Assembly (NCBI GenBank): GCA_019359505.1
Contig: JAHHHD010000013.1
Span: 62,001-126,000, forward strand
DNA length: 64,000 nucleotides
Direction of reading: 5' to 3'
Source: Drouetiella hepatica Uher 2000/2452
GTDB taxonomy: Bacteria > Cyanobacteriota > Cyanobacteriia > Elainellales > Elainellaceae
In this document: positions 10,407 to 18,988 of the stretch, one piece after another
Layout: each line of letters opens with the position of its first letter
How positions within the stretch are numbered: the first letter of the stretch is position 1
Notes under the pieces: generated by a model
Seen by the model: the letters and a program-made list of their open reading frames with translations, nothing else
Told to the model about the DNA's origin: nothing
Databases searched by the model: none
Program-made: the position numbers and the translations under genes

Positions 10407-10625
10407 GAGTTTTACCCCGTTTTTAAGATTGGCTTTGATTACCAATGTGGCAAATTTAGGAAACGATACCCTCTAACGTGAGGCTCATATTTTTAGCGGG
10501 AAGCATTTCCAAAAAGGAATAGTGTCCTGAGACAGGTTGCACAATGTTCCAAAACACGTCCATTCAGATTGGGCTAGCCCACTATAATGAAGGTCTGAAG
10601 GGCTTTGAGAGGTGGTAATCCCGTT

Positions 10626-11201
10626 ATGGCAAAGCAAAAAAACCACGATCCTCAGTGGATTAAAGAAACGTTTGAACTTGAAGACGATCATCGTTGGGAG
10701 TCCAATCCGGGCTATAAGATTTTTGTCGCCGATCGCGGTGCAGTTCGTTTTGACGTGCCGCAGGATTGGATCTTTCAGCCAGATGATAAATCCTTTAAGT
10801 TTCTCGATCGCCAGCCTCCCGACGATGATTGCCGCCTAGAAGTGTCGTTCAATCGGCTTCCAGAAGGAGATTGGGCAGGGTTTCCCCTTCAGTCTACGCT
10901 GCGGAAAATTGTTGATGACGATGAGCGCAATGTAATTGCCAAAGCGGATATCGTGACGGTTAAACGCCAAACCGCTCGGATTGTCTGGACAGAAATTAAG
11001 TTTATTGATGCGCCAGAAAATCGGGAGGCTTTCTCCCGAATCTGCATTGGCTTAGGCTCAAACGTGCAGTGCTTGATCACCTTAGACTATTGGGCAGATG
11101 ATGCCGATCGCTTGATTCCCGTTTGGGATGAAGTGTTGCGATCCCTGACTTTAGGCCTATACATTCGTGACCCTAGAATCGGTACGGCTTTGCCCGATTA
11201 G
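10626..11201 (+). CDS. Conserved-looking hypothetical protein
   Basis: A soluble protein of 191 residues beginning MAKQKNHDPQW. The ATG at 10626 is preceded by GAGAGGTGG about 10 nt upstream and is preferred over an in-frame TTG at 10605. It is acidic and has no signal peptide or membrane segment. I do not recognise a named family. Aromatic and Asp/Arg residues are spread evenly, as in a compact alpha/beta domain. The next gene (photolyase) starts 30 nt downstream on the same strand, so the two may share a transcript. That hints at, but does not show, a link to light or DNA damage. Confidence 0.7.
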   Translation: MAKQKNHDPQWIKETFELEDDHRWESNPGYKIFVADRGAVRFDVPQDWIFQPDDKSFKFLDRQPPDDDCRLEVSFNRLPEGDWAGFPLQSTLRKIVDDDERNVIAKADIVTVKRQTARIVWTEIKFIDAPENREAFSRICIGLGSNVQCLITLDYWADDADRLIPVWDEVLRSLTLGLYIRDPRIGTALPD

Positions 11202-11231
11202 CTCGCCAAATTCGCTTGCCAGATTAAGACT

Positions 11232-12902
11232 ATGAATCGCACGATTGTCTGGTTTCGGCGAGATTTGCGGATTGCCGACCATGCCCCGCTCTATCGGGCG
11301 GCGCTCCGGGGAGCGGTAATTCCAGTGTTTATATTCGATCGCGCTCTGCTACACCACCCTGAGACTGCTCCAGCTAGGGTAGCGTTTATGCTGGAATGCC
11401 TAGCAAGCCTGGATCGAGATCTGCAAGCTCACGGCGGTCGGCTAATTCTGCGATCCGGCGACCCGGCAGAGGTGCTGCCCCATCTAGTGCGTGAAACTCA
11501 AGCAGAGGGAATCTATGCCCACATTGACTATGAGAGGATCTATGGGCGGGTGCGAGATGCAAGGCTGAATCGCGCCTTAGCAGAGCAGCAGATGAAAATC
11601 CGCTGGTTTGAGCCGACTGCTGGCGTGGCTGATTTGATTGCCTATCCGCAGTATCGAGATTTCTGGTTTGCCGAAATGCGTCAGGAAATGTCGCCAACGC
11701 CCGATCGCATTCAGACTCCGCCAAGTATTCACAGCGAGCCTTTGCCTTCGCTGGCAGATCTGAAGCTGATTCCTGACTCAAAGCCGATTCCCTCTGGCGG
11801 AACTGCCGCTGCCCGTCAGATCTTGCAGGAATTTCTAGATGAAAAAGTCGATCGCTACTACTGGCAGTTGTCTTACCCTGGTGCTGAAGCCACGACGGGA
11901 CTCAGTCCCCATCTGAAATTTGGCGCGATTTCTATTCGAGAATGCTACCAAACGGCTCAACAGCTCAAGTCTTCAGATAGTTTCAAGGTGCAGCGGAGTC
12001 GCAAGCAGCTGATCTCACGTTTGCGGTGGGGCAGCGGCTTTGCTCAGCGGTTCCGCTACTTGCCACAGTTGGAATTGCGATCGCTCTACACTATCTTTGA
12101 TGAAGAAGGCTGGGAGTTTGACGAGGCGCTTTATGAAGCGTGGCAAACCGGACAAACCGGGTTTCCTATCGTGGATGCAGCAGCGCGGTGCCTGCAAGAG
12201 ACAGGCGGCTGGAAGCAGCTCAATTTTCGAGTGCGCGCCCTCCATTCCAGCTTTCTGAGCAATCTTTTGGGAATAGACTGGCGATATGGGGCACTGCACT
12301 TCATGCGGCATCTGATTGATGGCGATTGTCCGATCGATCACTATCAATGGGCAATGCAATCAGGCGTGACCCATTGTGTAGACAAAACTTGGACGCGCAT
12401 TTATAACCCTGGACAGGTGGCGATCGATCGCTGTGATCCAGAGGGTTTATTCATCAAGCGCTGGGTGCCTGAAGTGGCTCACCTTTCGCCAGAGCAGCTT
12501 GGCACACCGCCGCCGCTGTTAGGAAACTATCCTTCACCCATTTTGGATTACAAGTCGGCTCGTCAGCGGCGGGTGAAGCAGCTTGAACGTCAGCGTCAAA
12601 CTTTCCTGAACCAGAAAAATGTGGTGCCCTATTTGGCAAGACTGCCGGAGTTTATGACTCCGTTTGGCAGCGATCGCTTTCCGGGTAGCGAGGTAGAATG
12701 GGCGACGATGCCAAATCTAGAGCTTTTCCCGACCCCGCTGGATTTGGAGAGCTTAGATTTGGCTCAGGCTCAGGCTTTGCGTACCTGGTTTACGGCCCAT
12801 GTGAATATTCTGCCGCAGAAGGGGCGATCGCGTCGTTCTCCTAAGAAGGATAAAAAAGAGAAGCGTCCTGCTGACTTTTCGCAGCTGAGTTTGCTGGACT
12901 AA
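11232..12902 (+). CDS. Photolyase / cryptochrome family flavoprotein
   Basis: 556 residues. Residues 1-165 form the Rossmann-like antenna domain (TIVWFRRDLRIADH). Residues from about 195 form the helical FAD domain, with QTGFPIVDAAARCLQ near 305 and the RIYNPGQ motif near 385. Photolyases repair UV-induced pyrimidine dimers with light; cryptochromes are relatives that signal. The segment where canonical CPD photolyases have NNGGWQW reads PIDHYQWAMQSG here (near 367-378), shorter and without the usual Asn facing the flavin. The substrate, or even photolyase activity, should therefore not be assumed. The Lys/Arg-rich tail (near 540) could bind DNA. It lies 30 nt after a small unknown gene. Confidence 0.88.
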   Translation: MNRTIVWFRRDLRIADHAPLYRAALRGAVIPVFIFDRALLHHPETAPARVAFMLECLASLDRDLQAHGGRLILRSGDPAEVLPHLVRETQAEGIYAHIDYERIYGRVRDARLNRALAEQQMKIRWFEPTAGVADLIAYPQYRDFWFAEMRQEMSPTPDRIQTPPSIHSEPLPSLADLKLIPDSKPIPSGGTAAARQILQEFLDEKVDRYYWQLSYPGAEATTGLSPHLKFGAISIRECYQTAQQLKSSDSFKVQRSRKQLISRLRWGSGFAQRFRYLPQLELRSLYTIFDEEGWEFDEALYEAWQTGQTGFPIVDAAARCLQETGGWKQLNFRVRALHSSFLSNLLGIDWRYGALHFMRHLIDGDCPIDHYQWAMQSGVTHCVDKTWTRIYNPGQVAIDRCDPEGLFIKRWVPEVAHLSPEQLGTPPPLLGNYPSPILDYKSARQRRVKQLERQRQTFLNQKNVVPYLARLPEFMTPFGSDRFPGSEVEWATMPNLELFPTPLDLESLDLAQAQALRTWFTAHVNILPQKGRSRRSPKKDKKEKRPADFSQLSLLD

Positions 12903-13036
12903 TTGTTCTGTAAGTGGATTCGCAAAATACCCGACGAGGGAATGCGATCGCTCCATTCACTATTCCATAATTGAGTCATCAATTAAGTCATCATCGGTAA
13001 CAGCTCAACCTCCTTACCCATCAGAGGAAGATTCTC

Positions 13037-13318
13037 ATGTCAAATCTATCTGCTTCAGCTTCTGCTGCAACGTCTAAACCTGGCGTGACTCAACCCGTGA
13101 GTAAAAGCTGGAAAACTACGGCGATTGGCATTGTCCTAGCCCTCAGCGGTTTTGTAGCATTCTCACCAGAGGCTTTTGGGGGCAATAATGCCTTCATCGT
13201 CAAACTCTGCAAATTTATCAATATTGGCGGATTAGCAGCATTAGGTGTCACGGCTAAAGATTTTGATGTCACAGGCGGCAGCCAGCCTATTACAGATAAG
13301 CAGCATCCAATGAGCTAA
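13037..13318 (+). CDS. Small two-helix membrane protein
   Basis: 93 residues: a Ser/Ala/Thr-rich N-terminus, a hydrophobic helix (IGIVLALSGFVAF, near 35-48), a second one (FINIGGLAALGVTAK, near 62-76), and a polar tail with a VTGG motif. The layout recalls small holin-like membrane proteins, but this is a resemblance of shape only. The ATG has AGAGGAAG upstream, a good ribosome site. Hairpin C2 starts 8 nt after the stop, so the gene is probably a single unit. Confidence 0.6.
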   Translation: MSNLSASASAATSKPGVTQPVSKSWKTTAIGIVLALSGFVAFSPEAFGGNNAFIVKLCKFINIGGLAALGVTAKDFDVTGGSQPITDKQHPMS

Positions 13319-13325
13319 ATCTGAG

Positions 13326-13388
13326 GATGTTTTTTGAAAGGGGCGCTCAGCGCCCCTTTCAAAAAACATCTATAAAACTGATAACGCC
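13326..13388. terminator. Triloop hairpin C2, probable bidirectional terminator
   Basis: Arms 13326-13346 and 13350-13370 are perfectly complementary over 21 nt with loop TCA. The design matches C1 (T-run, GAAAG, GGGGCGC tip), and the flank ATAAAACTGATAACGCC is nearly identical to that of C1. It starts 8 nt after the stop of the small membrane protein. Confidence 0.8.
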
Positions 13389-13465
13389 TCAAATCTCTCC
13401 TATCGCCGAGCATTGAGAGGACGACGAAGAGCGCTAGGATAGACCTAATTCTTGGCGCTCTCATC

Positions 13466-14350
13466 GTGAACTTGTTCAACCGCACCTCTACTCCCATTTC
13501 TAAATCTACGGCGCTCAGGGAAGACGATCGCCATAGACCTGCCCAGCCGTTGCTTTCGGCAGACGTGATAGCTCCCCTCACGGTCGGCATTCTGGTACTC
13601 GTTCTGTGGGAAATAGCGGTTCGAGTCACCCATATGCCGCCCTACCTGCTGCCGGGGCCTCTGTTAGTCGCACAAACGCTGGTTTCCGACTGGAATACGC
13701 TATTTCCATCGCTCTTGATCACGCTACAGATTACTATCGTTGCCTTTATTGCAGCAGTGGTGTCAGGTCTGTTAGTTGCTATTCTATTTACTCAGAGCAA
13801 ATGGATCGAGCGGAGTCTGTTTCCCTATGCCGTCATCCTACAAACCACGCCGATTGTGGCGATCGCCCCTCTGATTATTCTTTGGGTGCGGCGCGTTGTG
13901 CCCGACGAAAGCTCTACCTTCGTTTCGCTCGTCATTTGTGCCTGGATTGTGGCTTTTTTCCCCATTCTTTCTAACACCACACTGGGTCTGAAGAGCGCTG
14001 ATCACAATCTAGCTAACCTGTTCCAGCTCTACAAAGCCTCGCCTTGGCAAACGCTACGCTACCTGCGTCTGCCGAGCGCCATGCCCTACTTTTTGGGCGG
14101 ACTGCGGATCAGCGGCGGGTTGGCTCTTATCGGCGCGGTTGTGGCAGAATTTGTCGCTGGGACGGGAGGAACCCGATCGGGCATTGCTTACCAAATTTTG
14201 ATTTCCAGCTTCAATCTGCAAATCCCGCGTATGTTTGCAGCTCTAGTGATGACGACCGCTTTGGGGGTCGCCATTTTTCTGCTCCTCACGCTCCTATCTG
14301 ACCAGATTTTGCGTAACTGGCATGAAAGTGCGGTCAAGCGAGAAAACTAA
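13466..14350 (+). CDS. ABC transporter permease, SsuC/TauC/ThiX type
   Basis: 294 residues with about six membrane segments and the inner-membrane permease signature near residues 190-225 (YKASPWQTLRYLRLPSAMPY, then GGLRISGGLALIGAV), where the ATPase docks. The family imports sulfonates, taurine, nitrate-like anions or thiamine precursors. The start is GTG at 13466; no ATG lies close by. No ATP-binding subunit or solute-binding protein is visible nearby, so it must work with parts encoded elsewhere. The amidohydrolase 45 nt downstream is probably co-transcribed and suggests a cyclic nitrogen compound such as a pyrimidine as substrate; this is inference. Confidence 0.87.
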   Translation: MNLFNRTSTPISKSTALREDDRHRPAQPLLSADVIAPLTVGILVLVLWEIAVRVTHMPPYLLPGPLLVAQTLVSDWNTLFPSLLITLQITIVAFIAAVVSGLLVAILFTQSKWIERSLFPYAVILQTTPIVAIAPLIILWVRRVVPDESSTFVSLVICAWIVAFFPILSNTTLGLKSADHNLANLFQLYKASPWQTLRYLRLPSAMPYFLGGLRISGGLALIGAVVAEFVAGTGGTRSGIAYQILISSFNLQIPRMFAALVMTTALGVAIFLLLTLLSDQILRNWHESAVKREN

Positions 14351-14395
14351 AATCTTTACTTCTACTACTAAAGTCTTCATCTCTAGAGTCATCCC

Positions 14396-15802
14396 ATGCC
14401 ATCTACCCCGCCTGCTTCTAGCCACTACTGGATCAGAAACGCCCATATTCCGGTGGCTCTTCTCCATCAGCCCCATGCAGCGATCGCCGCTCAACAAACC
14501 TTTGAGGGCTTGTCCTGTATAGATATCGAAATTCGAGAAGGGGCGATCGCTCAAGTTATTCCTGCCCACAGCCAGATTCCTGCCGATAGCCAGGTGGAAA
14601 CAATTGACCTCCGTCAGGGTATTGTGTTTCCTTGCTTTGTGGATATGCACACCCATCTGGACAAAGGGCATACCTGGGGACGAGCGCCTAATCTACAGGG
14701 CACATTTGAAAACGCTCTGACAACCGTGGAAACCGATCGACAAAAAAACTGGAATGTCGAAGATGTCTATCGCCGGATGGAGTTTGGGCTAAAGTGCAGC
14801 TACGCCCATGGCACTCAGGCGATTCGTACCCATATTGATTCCCTAGAGGGACAGGCGATCGTTAGCCTAGAAGCCCTGAAAATGTTGCAAACCGAGTGGC
14901 AAGGGCGGCTGAGTCTGCAAGCCGTTTCGCTCTTACCATTGGAAAGCTTTGAAACGTCGGAGGGCGAAAAGATTGCCGATTTATTTGCGGCATCAGGGGG
15001 AGTATTGGGCGGTCTAGTGCTGATGAATGAGCGCTTAGATCACCAGCTCGATCGCGTTTTTGCCATGGCGATCGATCGTGGGTTAAGCCTCGACTTCCAT
15101 ACCGACGAAAGCGGCGACCCTGAAGAAATTACTCTGCGTCATGTTGCCTCTGCCGCTATCCGCCACCAGTTCACAAACCAAATTGTTTGTGGACACTGCT
15201 GTAGTCTTGCGGTGCAGCCACCCAACGAAGTGAAAAAAACGATGGATCTTGTCAAAGAAGCGAGAATCGGCATCGTCAGCCTTCCCATGTGCAACCTCTA
15301 TCTACAAGATCGCAACCAGCAAGCCTCCCAACACTTTGCCCAAACGCTCTCTTCCGCCTCTCCTGACTTGATGCCCTACCCAGCTGACATCCCAACGCAT
15401 ACGCCTCGCTGGCGCGGTGTGACGCTACTGCATGAGCTGAGGCACAGCGGCATCCCGGTGGCGGTCGCTAGCGACAACTGCCGCGATCCCTTTTATGGAT
15501 TTGGCGATCATGACATGGTAGAGGTCTTGACTCAGGCGACCCGCATTGCTCACTTTGATGCCCCCTATGGCGACTGGTGCCGCACCGTTACCCAAACTCC
15601 AGCCGAGTTAATGGGGCTGTCTGCAATGGCTCAAATTGGCATAGGGTTACCCGCCGATCTGGTGCTGTTCAAAGCTCGTCACTATAGCGAACTGTTTGCT
15701 CGTCCCCAGAGCGATCGCGTGGTTCTGCGTCAGGGGAGGGCGATCGACAGGACGCTGCCTGATTATGCCGATTTGGATGATCTAGTGCAAAACCCTACGT
15801 GA
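14396..15802 (+). CDS. Amidohydrolase, cytosine-deaminase-like
   Basis: 468 residues of the metal-dependent amidohydrolase superfamily. Metal ligands are visible in HTHLDKGH (near 83-90), a later HTDESGD, CGHCCSL and the ASDNCRDPF region. The HTHLDK form is typical of cytosine deaminases and related cyclic-amide hydrolases rather than of dihydroorotases or ureases. A likely role is to hydrolyse a nitrogen heterocycle taken up through the ABC permease encoded just upstream. There is no signal peptide, so it acts in the cytoplasm. Hairpin C3 follows 19 nt after the stop. The exact substrate cannot be read from the sequence. Confidence 0.85.
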   Translation: MPSTPPASSHYWIRNAHIPVALLHQPHAAIAAQQTFEGLSCIDIEIREGAIAQVIPAHSQIPADSQVETIDLRQGIVFPCFVDMHTHLDKGHTWGRAPNLQGTFENALTTVETDRQKNWNVEDVYRRMEFGLKCSYAHGTQAIRTHIDSLEGQAIVSLEALKMLQTEWQGRLSLQAVSLLPLESFETSEGEKIADLFAASGGVLGGLVLMNERLDHQLDRVFAMAIDRGLSLDFHTDESGDPEEITLRHVASAAIRHQFTNQIVCGHCCSLAVQPPNEVKKTMDLVKEARIGIVSLPMCNLYLQDRNQQASQHFAQTLSSASPDLMPYPADIPTHTPRWRGVTLLHELRHSGIPVAVASDNCRDPFYGFGDHDMVEVLTQATRIAHFDAPYGDWCRTVTQTPAELMGLSAMAQIGIGLPADLVLFKARHYSELFARPQSDRVVLRQGRAIDRTLPDYADLDDLVQNPT

Positions 15803-15814
15803 AATAAAGCGAGG

Positions 15815-15878
15815 GTATGAATTTTTTTGGAAAGGGGCGCCCCTTTCCAAAAAAATCACATATGAAATCAGCAACGCC
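15815..15878. terminator. Hairpin C3, probable bidirectional terminator
   Basis: A perfect palindrome with 18-nt arms (15821-15838 and 15839-15856) and no unpaired centre (tip GGGGCGCCCC). The arms carry the same T-run and GGAAAGGGG pattern as C1 and C2, and the 3' flank ATATGAAATCAGCAACGCC matches theirs. It lies between the amidohydrolase gene and the converging peptidoglycan-binding gene. Confidence 0.75.
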
Positions 15879-15886
15879 GACAAGTT

Positions 15887-15932
15887 TTCAATTAATCAAT
15901 GGTTCAATTAATCAATGGTTCAATTAATCAAT
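15887..15932. repeat. 16-bp tandem repeat, 3 copies
   Basis: TTCAATTAATCAATGG is repeated at 15887, 15903 and 15919 (the last copy ends AG). The third copy supplies the stop codon of the minus-strand peptidoglycan-binding gene, so the duplication is at the 3' edge of that gene. Confidence 0.85.
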
Positions 15933-16403
15933 AGAAAGAAAAGTCGCAAAATTGCTGAGGGCTTTCCAAGTGCGATCGCCAATCACACCATCAGCCGTTA
16001 GCTGCCGATCTTTCTGGAAAGCTCTCACGGCTGCTTCAGTTTTTATGCCAAAAGCATTGTCGATCGCCCCTGCGTAGAAATTGCCTACTTTCAGCAATTC
16101 CTGAACGATGCCGACCTGCTTGCTAACCATGCCCCGACGGAGAATAGGCATCCCAACAGGGGCATTGGCGCGTAGAGATTTCCAGGTTGAAGCTCCAACA
16201 ATTCCGTCTTGTTCTAGAAGAAATTGGAATTGCACTATCTTAACCGCTGCTTCAGTTTTACTGCCGAATACGCCATCCACTTTAACTTGATCCGCAACAA
16301 GAATTCTTGGATTAACGAGCGCCTGCAGTTGACGAACTTTTTCACCTTGAGAACCGATTTGAAGAATAGGATCGATCGCTTGAACTTGAGTTACTGTGAA
16401 CAT
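15924..16403 (-). CDS. Peptidoglycan-binding (PG_binding_1) protein
   Basis: 159 residues made almost entirely of two PG_binding_1 modules (about 13-72 and 85-152). Each has the LQIGSQGEKVRQLQ or LRRGMVSKQVGIVQE start, the VDGVFGSKTEAAV / IDNAFGIKTEAAV core and the DGIVGASTWK / DGVIGDRTWK end. Such modules bind cell-wall peptidoglycan. No catalytic domain is attached and no clear signal peptide is seen, so either the export route is unusual or the protein acts with an enzyme. Its last codons lie in the 16-bp tandem repeat. It is separated by 54 nt from bioB, which is transcribed towards it from upstream. Confidence 0.82.
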   Translation of the reverse strand: MFTVTQVQAIDPILQIGSQGEKVRQLQALVNPRILVADQVKVDGVFGSKTEAAVKIVQFQFLLEQDGIVGASTWKSLRANAPVGMPILRRGMVSKQVGIVQELLKVGNFYAGAIDNAFGIKTEAAVRAFQKDRQLTADGVIGDRTWKALSNFATFLSID

Positions 16404-16457
16404 GATAGATAAGTCTGAAGGAAGAACTATAGAGTTAATCAGATTATCTAAATCAAA

Positions 16458-17468
16458 TTACGGAGCCAAATGGGTACCCTTGCAGGTACTCTCTGGGGGA
16501 CTCCCGATCGCCCCGATTTCTTCTAGCAGCTGGCGATCGGCATCGCAATCAGGATTTCCGGTGGTCAAAAGCTTATCGCCATAAAAAATTGAGTTTGCTC
16601 CCGCCATAAAGCACAAGATCTGAGCCTCGCGGGTGAGGCTACTGCGTCCGGCGCTAAGGCGAACCCTGGCTTTGGGGATGAGAATTCGGGCAGCGGCACA
16701 CATCCGCACTAAATCTAGTGGATCGATCGGCGGCTGTTCTTGAAGAGGAGTTCCGGCAACCGCGACGAGGGCATTAATGGGGACGCTTTCAGGGTGAGGA
16801 GTCAGAGTTGCTAGCACTTGCAGCATTTGCGCCCGATCGCTCAAGGTTTCGCCCAAACCAATGATACCCCCACAGCAAACCGTAATGCCCGCCCGCCGCA
16901 CACAGTCTAACGTTTGGAGTCGATCGCCATAGGTGCGAGTGGTAATAATCTGATCGTAAAATTCGGGGCTGGTGTCCAGGTTGTGGTTATATGCCGTGAG
17001 TCCGGCGGCAGCGAGGCGCTGTGCTTGGGAGTCGTTTAGCATTCCGGCTGTGACGCAGGCCTCCAGACCCAGCGATCGCACCCCGCGCACCATTTCCAGC
17101 ATATCCTCAAAAGCTTTGCCGTCCCGAATTTCGCGCCATGCCCAGCCCATACAAAAGCGATCGGAACCCGCCTCTTTTGCCCGCTGAGCGGCAGCTAAAA
17201 CTTCTGGCACAGGCAAAATCGGCTGCTTTTCTACCGTCGTTTCATATTGTGCCGACTGCGGGCAGTAGGCGCAGTTTTCGGAGCAGCCGCCCGTTTTGAC
17301 ACTCAGCAAGGTCGCAAGCTGAATGTCATTTTGCGGGTGGTGGTGGCGGTGAACAGTCTGAGCACGGTAGACCAGCTCAAGCAAGGGTTGCTGAAGGATG
17401 TCTAGGATTTCGGCAGTTGTCCAATCGTGACGTTCGAGGCTTGTGGGTATGGAAGATGAATTGAGCAT
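16458..17468 (-). CDS. bioB: Biotin synthase BioB
   Basis: 336 residues. This radical-SAM enzyme inserts sulfur into dethiobiotin to make biotin. The [4Fe-4S] motif CSENCAYC lies near residues 58-66 and is followed by [12 protein letters not shown], typical of BioB. Later conserved parts include [12 protein letters not shown] and the GGIIGLGE loop. The length is normal. It is the last gene of a biotin cluster on the minus strand, but a 230-nt gap holding a double-hairpin element separates it from bioA, so it may be made from a separate or attenuated transcript. Confidence 0.95.
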   Translation of the reverse strand: MLNSSSIPTSLERHDWTTAEILDILQQPLLELVYRAQTVHRHHHPQNDIQLATLLSVKTGGCSENCAYCPQSAQYETTVEKQPILPVPEVLAAAQRAKEAGSDRFCMGWAWREIRDGKAFEDMLEMVRGVRSLGLEACVTAGMLNDSQAQRLAAAGLTAYNHNLDTSPEFYDQIITTRTYGDRLQTLDCVRRAGITVCCGGIIGLGETLSDRAQMLQVLATLTPHPESVPINALVAVAGTPLQEQPPIDPLDLVRMCAAARILIPKARVRLSAGRSSLTREAQILCFMAGANSIFYGDKLLTTGNPDCDADRQLLEEIGAIGSPPESTCKGTHLAP

Positions 17469-17552
17469 GGGCGATCGCGGTTCTAAAATTTTGCAACATG
17501 CTTTGCATCATATCCTGTGCTTTGCATCATACCGTCAGGCGAATTCACTTAG

Positions 17553-17688
17553 TCACAGTAGATCGCAAAGTCTTCCTATTTTTTCTAAAAGCTGGATTTC
17601 AAAGGCGTGGAGCGCCTTTGAAATCCAGCTTTTAGGGTTTTGGGGCGCGCGGAGCGCGCCACAAAACCCTAATTTCGATCTACTGAGT
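17553..17688. repeat. Double-hairpin element B1 between bioA and bioB
   Basis: Terminal inverted repeats (left CAGTAGATCGCAAAGT from 17556, right AATTTCGATCTACTG ending 17685) enclose two hairpins. The first is 17585-17635, with arms of more than 20 nt around GGA (counting one G-T pair). The second is 17634-17670, with 17-nt arms, one mismatch and loop GGA. The first-hairpin arm CTGGATTTCAAAGGCG also occurs in element B2 33 kb away, so the two are copies of one mobile-type repeat. Read from the minus strand it could terminate bioA transcripts before bioB. Confidence 0.75.
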
Positions 17689-17701
17689 CAAGATGATCGT
17701 G

Positions 17702-18988
17702 TCAAGCGACTGTGCTAAGGTCGTTCAAGATTTCCTCAATGCCCTGATAGACGATCGCCAATTCTTCGTCAGCGATACAGTAGGGTGGCATCAGGTAGAG
17801 AACGTTACCTAATGGGCGAAGCAGTAGACCTTTGGCGATCGCTTTTTGTCTGATATCTAGTGAAATAGTGTTGAGGTAGCCAGGTTCATGGGTGGTGACT
17901 AGATCCATTGCGGCAATCGTGCCAGCGACACGGATTTTTTCGACTTTAGGATGCGTTTTAAACTTAGCTAGATATTCAGTATGATTTGCTTCCATACCAC
18001 GAAATATAGGTTCGGACGACTGAGTTAGCTCAAAAGAAGCCAATGCCGCCGCACAGCCTAGGGGATTTGCGGCATAGCTATGTCCGTGATACAAAGTTTT
18101 CGCTGGATTGTCGCTGTAGAACGCATCATAAATCTGCTCAGAACAGGCAGTGACTGCCATCGGTAAGAATCCTCCAGTTAATCCCTTAGATAGACAGATG
18201 ATGTCAGGTTGAATACTTGTCTTAGCGCAGGCAAACCACTCACCCGTGCGTCCAAATCCTGTCATCACCTCATCAAAAATAACCAGTAAATTAAAGCGCT
18301 GAGCAATACAGCAGAGGTTTTGTAAGAATTCAGGTCTGCACATTCTCATGCCGCTTGCACCCTGCACAAGCGGCTCTAGGATGAATCCAGCGTAGCGATC
18401 GCCATCCTGACTCAACTTTTTCTCCAATGACGCTAAGATCTGCTGCTCTCGTTCGATCGCACTGCGATCGTCAATATAAGTCTCTGGGAACGGCAGATAG
18501 TCGACATCGAACAATAGATCGGTGAATGCTTCGGTGAACAGAGATTTACCTGCGGACATTGCCCCAAAGGTGTCGCCATGATAGGCTCCCTCAAACGCCA
18601 GGAAGGTCGATCGCTTTTGCCCTAGGTTAATCCAGTATTGATACGCCATTTTTAGCGCGACTTCAACGGCGGTTGAGCCATTGTCTGAGTAAAATACGCG
18701 GGTTAGACCTGTGGGAAATTTACTCACCAGCTTTTCGGCAAGCTGCTCTGCCGGATCGTGGGTGAACCCGGCAAAAATCACCTGCTCTAGAGTTTTTGCC
18801 TGCTGATAAATCGCCTCAGCAATTTTGGGATGGGCATGTCCATGAAGATTCACCCACCAGCTCGAAATGCAATCCATAATTTGGCGATCGTCTTCCAATT
18901 GCAGCCAGATCCCCTGAGCTGATTTTATCTTCAGCGGCTCAGGCGCGGTTTTAGCTTGGGTGTAGGGATACCAAAGATTAGGGTGCAT
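17702..18988 (-). CDS. bioA: Adenosylmethionine-8-amino-7-oxononanoate transaminase BioA
   Basis: A PLP-dependent class III aminotransferase that converts 8-amino-7-oxononanoate (KAPA) to 7,8-diaminopelargonate (DAPA), using S-adenosylmethionine as amino donor in known BioA enzymes. From the chosen ATG at 18988 it has 428 residues and starts MHPNLWYPYTQ, the usual BioA start. The WWVNLHGHAHP motif, the IFDEVMTGFGRTG strand and the PLP lysine in CLSKGLTGGF are present. An upstream in-frame start at 19048 would add 20 residues inside bioD and is less likely. The start overlaps the end of bioD by 11 nt, implying translational coupling. Many cyanobacteria lack bioA and use BioU instead, so its presence is worth noting. 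Confidence 0.94.
   Translation of the reverse strand: MHPNLWYPYTQAKTAPEPLKIKSAQGIWLQLEDDRQIMDCISSWWVNLHGHAHPKIAEAIYQQAKTLEQVIFAGFTHDPAEQLAEKLVSKFPTGLTRVFYSDNGSTAVEVALKMAYQYWINLGQKRSTFLAFEGAYHGDTFGAMSAGKSLFTEAFTDLLFDVDYLPFPETYIDDRSAIEREQQILASLEKKLSQDGDRYAGFILEPLVQGASGMRMCRPEFLQNLCCIAQRFNLLVIFDEVMTGFGRTGEWFACAKTSIQPDIICLSKGLTGGFLPMAVTACSEQIYDAFYSDNPAKTLYHGHSYAANPLGCAAALASFELTQSSEPIFRGMEANHTEYLAKFKTHPKVEKIRVAGTIAAMDLVTTHEPGYLNTISLDIRQKAIAKGLLLRPLGNVLYLMPPYCIADEELAIVYQGIEEILNDLSTVA

Noticed and set aside
11386-11781. 131-codon open frame on the minus strand
   Set aside because: Lies wholly inside the photolyase gene and has the skewed composition expected of a shadow frame.
15887-15932. Possible CRISPR array (regular 16-bp repeats)
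   Set aside because: The units are directly adjacent with no spacers, and no cas genes are present. The same holds for the repeats at 45410 and 54070.
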